64,000 nucleotides of DNA from an uncultured Cryomorphaceae bacterium (GTDB taxonomy: Bacteria > Bacteroidota > Bacteroidia > Flavobacteriales > Schleiferiaceae): contig CAKZJV010000007.1 in the NCBI GenBank assembly GCA_937120475.1, positions 2,000,068 through 2,064,067 of the forward strand. The letters are read 5' to 3'. The notes below the pieces were generated by a model. It did no database searches, had not been told where the DNA came from, and was given only the letters and a program-made list of their open reading frames with translations. A program made the position numbers and the translations under genes. This document shows, one piece after another, positions 60,129-64,000 of this stretch (positions are counted from its first letter, which is position 1; the number at the start of each line of letters is the position of its first letter).

Positions 60129-63100
60129 ATGCAAAAAATATACTTAGCAGCCCTGCTTTCAATGGGATTTTTCACGGTTTCAAATGCTCAGATCACCAGC
60201 GAAGCCGAATTACAAAGCCAAATGATGGTTCCTACCTATGGGATAGGTGAAATATTTGAAGCGGGTGACACTCTTTACCCACCCGATACCACTACCCAGG
60301 AAGGGAAGAAAGCATACTACCGTTGGAGGTATCGGATAGAAGGTCGCAATACCTATCCGGGAGTCACGCGAAGTTCAACGGTGTATGATCTGGCCAATTA
60401 TCTGCTTACCACGGATTACTATACCTTTTGTAACCAGGGGCCTTCCAGTGCTCCCTGGACGGAAGTAGGTCCGGACCCACAACCCGGAGACAGGCAGGCC
60501 ATTGGCCTGATCAGTACGGTAGTTGCCGACCCCAATAACCATAACACCATTTACGTTGGTACGGTAGAATCCGGGATATACAAAACCACTGATGGCGGGA
60601 CCACCTGGATTAACATGCTTGAAAATACCAGTTTGGGCACAATGGCTGGTTTAGGCATCGCTCATATTGAAATGGACCCGAACGACCCTAATACCCTCTT
60701 GGTGGGAGTAATCACCCATTCCTTCAATATACCCAGTGACTGGGCTGGCACTAAAAAAGGCTTTGGCGTGTTGAAAACTACCGATGGTGGGCAAAGCTGG
60801 AGCGTAGGAGAGTGGATAGGAGGTAATGACGATTATTGGTATGTGCAGAAAATCATGTATCACCCTACTAATTCCAATATCGCGGTGGCCATTGGTAATA
60901 AAACCATTTACAAAACCACCAATGGCGGGGATGATTGGAATTTGGTATATACCAATCCTACTCAGGAGCGATCTATTTTCATTGACATTGAATACAATCT
61001 GAGCAACCCCAATATTGTAATGGCTTCTACACGTCTGATCGGTGAGGGGTTGCTGAATGTAAGCAATCATGCGGCCCAGGTGTTCAGCTCCACCAATAGC
61101 GGTAATTTGGGAAGCTGGAACGAGGTGATACTGCCGACCCCCACACAAAGCGATTCTGGCTGGGCTGCGGGCATAGCGATGGACGTATCCCCTGCCGACC
61201 CTTCCCAGGTGTATTTACTCTACACCAATTATTGGGGGCTTCAATCCAATAACCGATGGCATGATTATGAGCATAATCACCTTCTGAAAACCCCGGATGG
61301 CGGTCAGAGTTGGGTCCTGGTGATGGATACAGTCATGAAAAATTTTGCCAATCCGTATAGCTTGATGGCCTACCGGTTTAATGGTGGTTTCCGGGAGTTT
61401 GAACTCTCTGATCACGACCCTGCAACATTATATATCGGTGGTTTCAAATTTGCCAAATCCATCAATAGTGGAGCTACTTATGATCATGGGCCGTATAGGT
61501 ATGCTCCGCCCGATCAGTTTACACATGGTGATGTGCGTGACATACACAACCTCGGATATATCAATGGAGAAGATCAATTCCTGATTGCCAATGACGGAGG
61601 TTTGAGCAAAACCGAGAATAGCGGACAGAGTTTCAGCAACCTCAATGGTACTGGCCTTGGCATCGCTCAGTTTTTTGGTTTTGATGTGTATCGCGGCTTT
61701 GATGAGCGGCTGATTGGCGGAGCCATACATAATGGTATTTCAGTGAAACGGCCCCAGGGGTGGCTTTTATTCCGGCACGGAGGAGATGGGGACTGGAGCG
61801 AGATTGATCACCTTGCCGGAGAGGAAGAAGATACCACCTATGGGGTTATTAACGGTGATTTTGAAATTTTTATTCACCAGGGTGCAATAGAAGTAAATGA
61901 TACTCTGTACGCCAGGCAACCCTCGGGCTTATACTTTTACCGGGGCCAGAAGCTGATGATGGACCCTGCCAACCACAACCGGGTTTACCACTTAGCTAAA
62001 GACATTAACCGTTATGACAGGCGCAGCAATTCATGGGTGACCTACTTTAATGCCCCTTCCAACCGGGATGCCAATAGCGGGGTATCGGCCCTGGCCTTCG
62101 CTCCCTCCGACCTTGATCGGGCCTATGTAGCCTACCAGGGAATTTCCTGGGGAGATCCCATAAGCCAACGTTTTTTCCGCACTTCCAACGGAGGCAGTTC
62201 CTGGCTGGATATTACCGACCGGATTACCTACAACAACTCCACCACCATTTACACTTGGACCTGGATTAGCGATATTGTAGTTGACCCCCAGGATGCCAAC
62301 CACCTTTTTGTGTCCATTAAAAACTACGGTAAAGATGGTGCCAACCCCAGCCAGGGGAAATTCCGGGTTATGGAGTCCACCGATGCCGGAAATACCTGGA
62401 CCGATATATCCACCGGCTTAAAACCCATTCCGGTAAACGACCTGGAGTACATTGAAGGAACCGATGACCTTATTTTTGCCGCTACCGATGCCGGAGTATA
62501 TTACTGGGACAAACCCAACCAAACCTGGCAGTGCTTCAGTAATAGCCTACCCAATGCCATTGCCATTAACCTGGAACACAACCGCTGCACCCAGGAGCTG
62601 TACGTATCTACCCAGGGCCGGGGTATATGGAAAGTGGATATGAAAGGTTGGCTAAGACCCCAGCACCATATTTATGACTACACGGTATGGGACTACGACC
62701 GCTTTATGGATGGCGATATCATCGTTCACCCCAATGCCGAACTGTACATCAGTGCCAAAATACACCTGGGCCATGATGCCCGTATCCTCATCGAACCCAA
62801 CGGCAGGTTGGTTTTAAAGAATAAAGGCATACTCACCTCCGGCAACTGTAACGAAAACTGGAGCGGTATATGGATGGAAGGCCAGAGCAGCCAACCCCAA
62901 CAGACTGCCTACCAGCCCAAACTCATCCTGGAGCCCGGCTCTGTAATTGAATATGCCGAACAGGCCATAAATACCACTGCACCGCCCACCGGCAGCAATT
63001 GGGTGGTTTGGGGAACCCAGGGAGGTATCATAGATGCGGAAGGAGCCGTTTTTCGCAACAACACCCGCGATGTTAACCTGCTTTCCTATACCTCACCCAC

Positions 63101-64000
63101 CAACCAGGCTTATAAAGCCAGCTTTAAAAACTGCGAGTTTGAACGCGATTCCAACTACCGCAACCCCTCACTGATGGCCCACATTAGTATGATGGGAGTA
63201 GAAGGGGTGCTTCTTCAAGGCAACCGGTTCAACTTCGATATAAGCAACCAGCCTGCTTTTAAAGATAACGGGGAAGGCATTTACGCCCTCAATGCTACCT
63301 TTATTTGCGACCGGAGCAGCACCAATAATGCTTCTTTTAGTGGCTACCGCGATGCCATCCGTGCCCGGAATGTATTATGCGCCAATACGGCCCGGCCCAT
63401 TGAAATTAACCGGACGGTTTTCAATGATAACACGCATAGCATTTACCTGAGCGAGGCCCAATACGCCAAAGTAAGCCACAACTCAGTACACGTGCCCAAT
63501 GTGGCCGTACACACCCACATCAACGCCCCGGCAGTGTTCCAGCCTGCCCTTTACGGTATCTACATGGACGGTTGCCAGGATTTCCAACTGTATGAGAACG
63601 TTTTGTTTACCGATGGGCAAAACGGGGCCATTGAAACCACCGGTTTGATTATCAAGAATTCCGGGCCGGTGGCCACCGAAGTCTATCGGAATATTATTGA
63701 CGGCTTTACCGTGGGCCTGGAAGCCATTGGTAGAAACCGTGATGCCGGGCTAACGGATGTTGGGCTGCGATTGAAGTGCAATGATATAGGCTACGTCAAA
63801 GGGAATGAATACGATGTGTTCATTGCCCAAGCTAATAGCCACCCGGAAAACGGAATACAGGTATTTCAAGGAAAGCCAAACATTTTCTCTGGAGCCGAAC
63901 TGCCTAATAACTTGTTTACCCCTAATGGCAAACCCTTTACTAGTAATTTCCAGAATGAAGAGAATAGTAGTGTGGCTTATTATTATGGACAGGGAAATAT
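60129..64000 (+). CDS. very large BNR/sortilin-type exported protein (3' part outside window)
   Basis: Open from the ATG at 60129 to the window edge (about 1290 residues seen, no stop). A signal peptide (MQKIYLAALLSMGFFTVSNAQ, shortened) is followed by a propeller with Asp-box motifs: TTDGGTTW, TTDGGQSW, TTNGGDDW, TPDGGQSW, TSNGGSSW and STDAGNTW. From ~residue 840 the sequence changes to a beta-helix-like part ('NPNGRLVLKNKGILTS', 'FNDNTHSIYLSEAQYAKVSHNSV'). A T9SS domain may follow beyond the edge. It is probably a surface protein related to the 17.9-21.2 kb propeller protein. Confidence 0.85.
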   Translation, partial: MQKIYLAALLSMGFFTVSNAQITSEAELQSQMMVPTYGIGEIFEAGDTLYPPDTTTQEGKKAYYRWRYRIEGRNTYPGVTRSSTVYDLANYLLTTDYYTFCNQGPSSAPWTEVGPDPQPGDRQAIGLISTVVADPNNHNTIYVGTVESGIYKTTDGGTTWINMLENTSLGTMAGLGIAHIEMDPNDPNTLLVGVITHSFNIPSDWAGTKKGFGVLKTTDGGQSWSVGEWIGGNDDYWYVQKIMYHPTNSNIAVAIGNKTIYKTTNGGDDWNLVYTNPTQERSIFIDIEYNLSNPNIVMASTRLIGEGLLNVSNHAAQVFSSTNSGNLGSWNEVILPTPTQSDSGWAAGIAMDVSPADPSQVYLLYTNYWGLQSNNRWHDYEHNHLLKTPDGGQSWVLVMDTVMKNFANPYSLMAYRFNGGFREFELSDHDPATLYIGGFKFAKSINSGATYDHGPYRYAPPDQFTHGDVRDIHNLGYINGEDQFLIANDGGLSKTENSGQSFSNLNGTGLGIAQFFGFDVYRGFDERLIGGAIHNGISVKRPQGWLLFRHGGDGDWSEIDHLAGEEEDTTYGVINGDFEIFIHQGAIEVNDTLYARQPSGLYFYRGQKLMMDPANHNRVYHLAKDINRYDRRSNSWVTYFNAPSNRDANSGVSALAFAPSDLDRAYVAYQGISWGDPISQRFFRTSNGGSSWLDITDRITYNNSTTIYTWTWISDIVVDPQDANHLFVSIKNYGKDGANPSQGKFRVMESTDAGNTWTDISTGLKPIPVNDLEYIEGTDDLIFAATDAGVYYWDKPNQTWQCFSNSLPNAIAINLEHNRCTQELYVSTQGRGIWKVDMKGWLRPQHHIYDYTVWDYDRFMDGDIIVHPNAELYISAKIHLGHDARILIEPNGRLVLKNKGILTSGNCNENWSGIWMEGQSSQPQQTAYQPKLILEPGSVIEYAEQAINTTAPPTGSNWVVWGTQGGIIDAEGAVFRNNTRDVNLLSYTSPTNQAYKASFKNCEFERDSNYRNPSLMAHISMMGVEGVLLQGNRFNFDISNQPAFKDNGEGIYALNATFICDRSSTNNASFSGYRDAIRARNVLCANTARPIEINRTVFNDNTHSIYLSEAQYAKVSHNSVHVPNVAVHTHINAPAVFQPALYGIYMDGCQDFQLYENVLFTDGQNGAIETTGLIIKNSGPVATEVYRNIIDGFTVGLEAIGRNRDAGLTDVGLRLKCNDIGYVKGNEYDVFIAQANSHPENGIQVFQGKPNIFSGAELPNNLFTPNGKPFTSNFQNEENSSVAYYYGQGN

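Noticed and set aside
1-64000. rRNA, tRNA or known riboswitch genes
   Set aside because: I looked for cloverleaf and T-loop patterns and saw none convincing. A tRNAscan/Infernal run would be decisive.

Overview
The window is a Bacteroidota chromosome fragment, most likely a marine or freshwater member of the Flavobacteriales; the order is an inference. The evidence is four large exported proteins, at least three of which end in or belong to the type IX secretion (T9SS, 'YPNP') class. Many signal peptides end in AQ. Promoters of the TAnnTTTG type occur, and there are family markers such as BT_3928/DoxX, DUF1599 and the folP-cdaA pair. No rRNA or tRNA gene was recognised.

Layout. 1-12.7 kb: the end of a T9SS protein, then a leftward block (an osmoprotectant-type ABC transporter, a DUF2867 SDR protein, a TspO-like protein, an HExxH exported protein, an outer-membrane protein, a VIT/CCC1 protein), an ALDH7-type dehydrogenase and a membrane protein with two possible ExbD-like domains. 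12.7-25.7 kb: a 43-residue exported peptide, a PhyH-like oxygenase, a beta-helix T9SS protein, a sortilin/BNR protein, a GIY-YIG protein, an array of seven ~138 bp structured palindromic repeats, and a T9SS protein/lipoprotein pair. 25.7-30.3 kb: a gene-poor stretch, an HU-like protein and an AT-rich defence-like cluster (DUF3883 nuclease-like protein, ParB-box protein, D12-class adenine methyltransferase). 30.3-48.5 kb: leftward housekeeping genes (purQ, a PLP dehydratase, an AddB-like nuclease, prmA, tpiA, a lone DppB-type permease, BT_3928, DUF1599). They are interrupted by a TetR-controlled oxidoreductase/hydrolase cassette with matching operators in front of tetR and the SDR gene. 48.5-53.5 kb: folP-cdaA, a receiver-domain protein, comEC and an outer-membrane protein.

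53.7-59.7 kb is a compact integrative element. A tyrosine recombinase points right and meets a leftward operon of eleven tightly packed genes. Most encode short proteins with one or two membrane segments. Among them are a membrane-anchored M23 peptidase, a holin-like protein, an annexin-like protein and a tail-fibre-like protein. No terminase, portal, packaging ATPase or replication gene is visible, so it is either a degenerate or satellite element or an undescribed membrane-centred phage-like system. The window ends inside a very large BNR/sortilin-type exported protein.

Best candidates for something new: (1) the small-membrane-protein integrative element; (2) the 22.2-23.1 kb repeat array, whose hairpins show compensatory changes and a hairpin swap, beside a GIY-YIG gene; (3) the DUF3883/ParB/methyltransferase cluster; (4) an osmoprotectant permease fused to a substrate-binding domain whose two halves appear circularly permuted; (5) the paired TetR operators.
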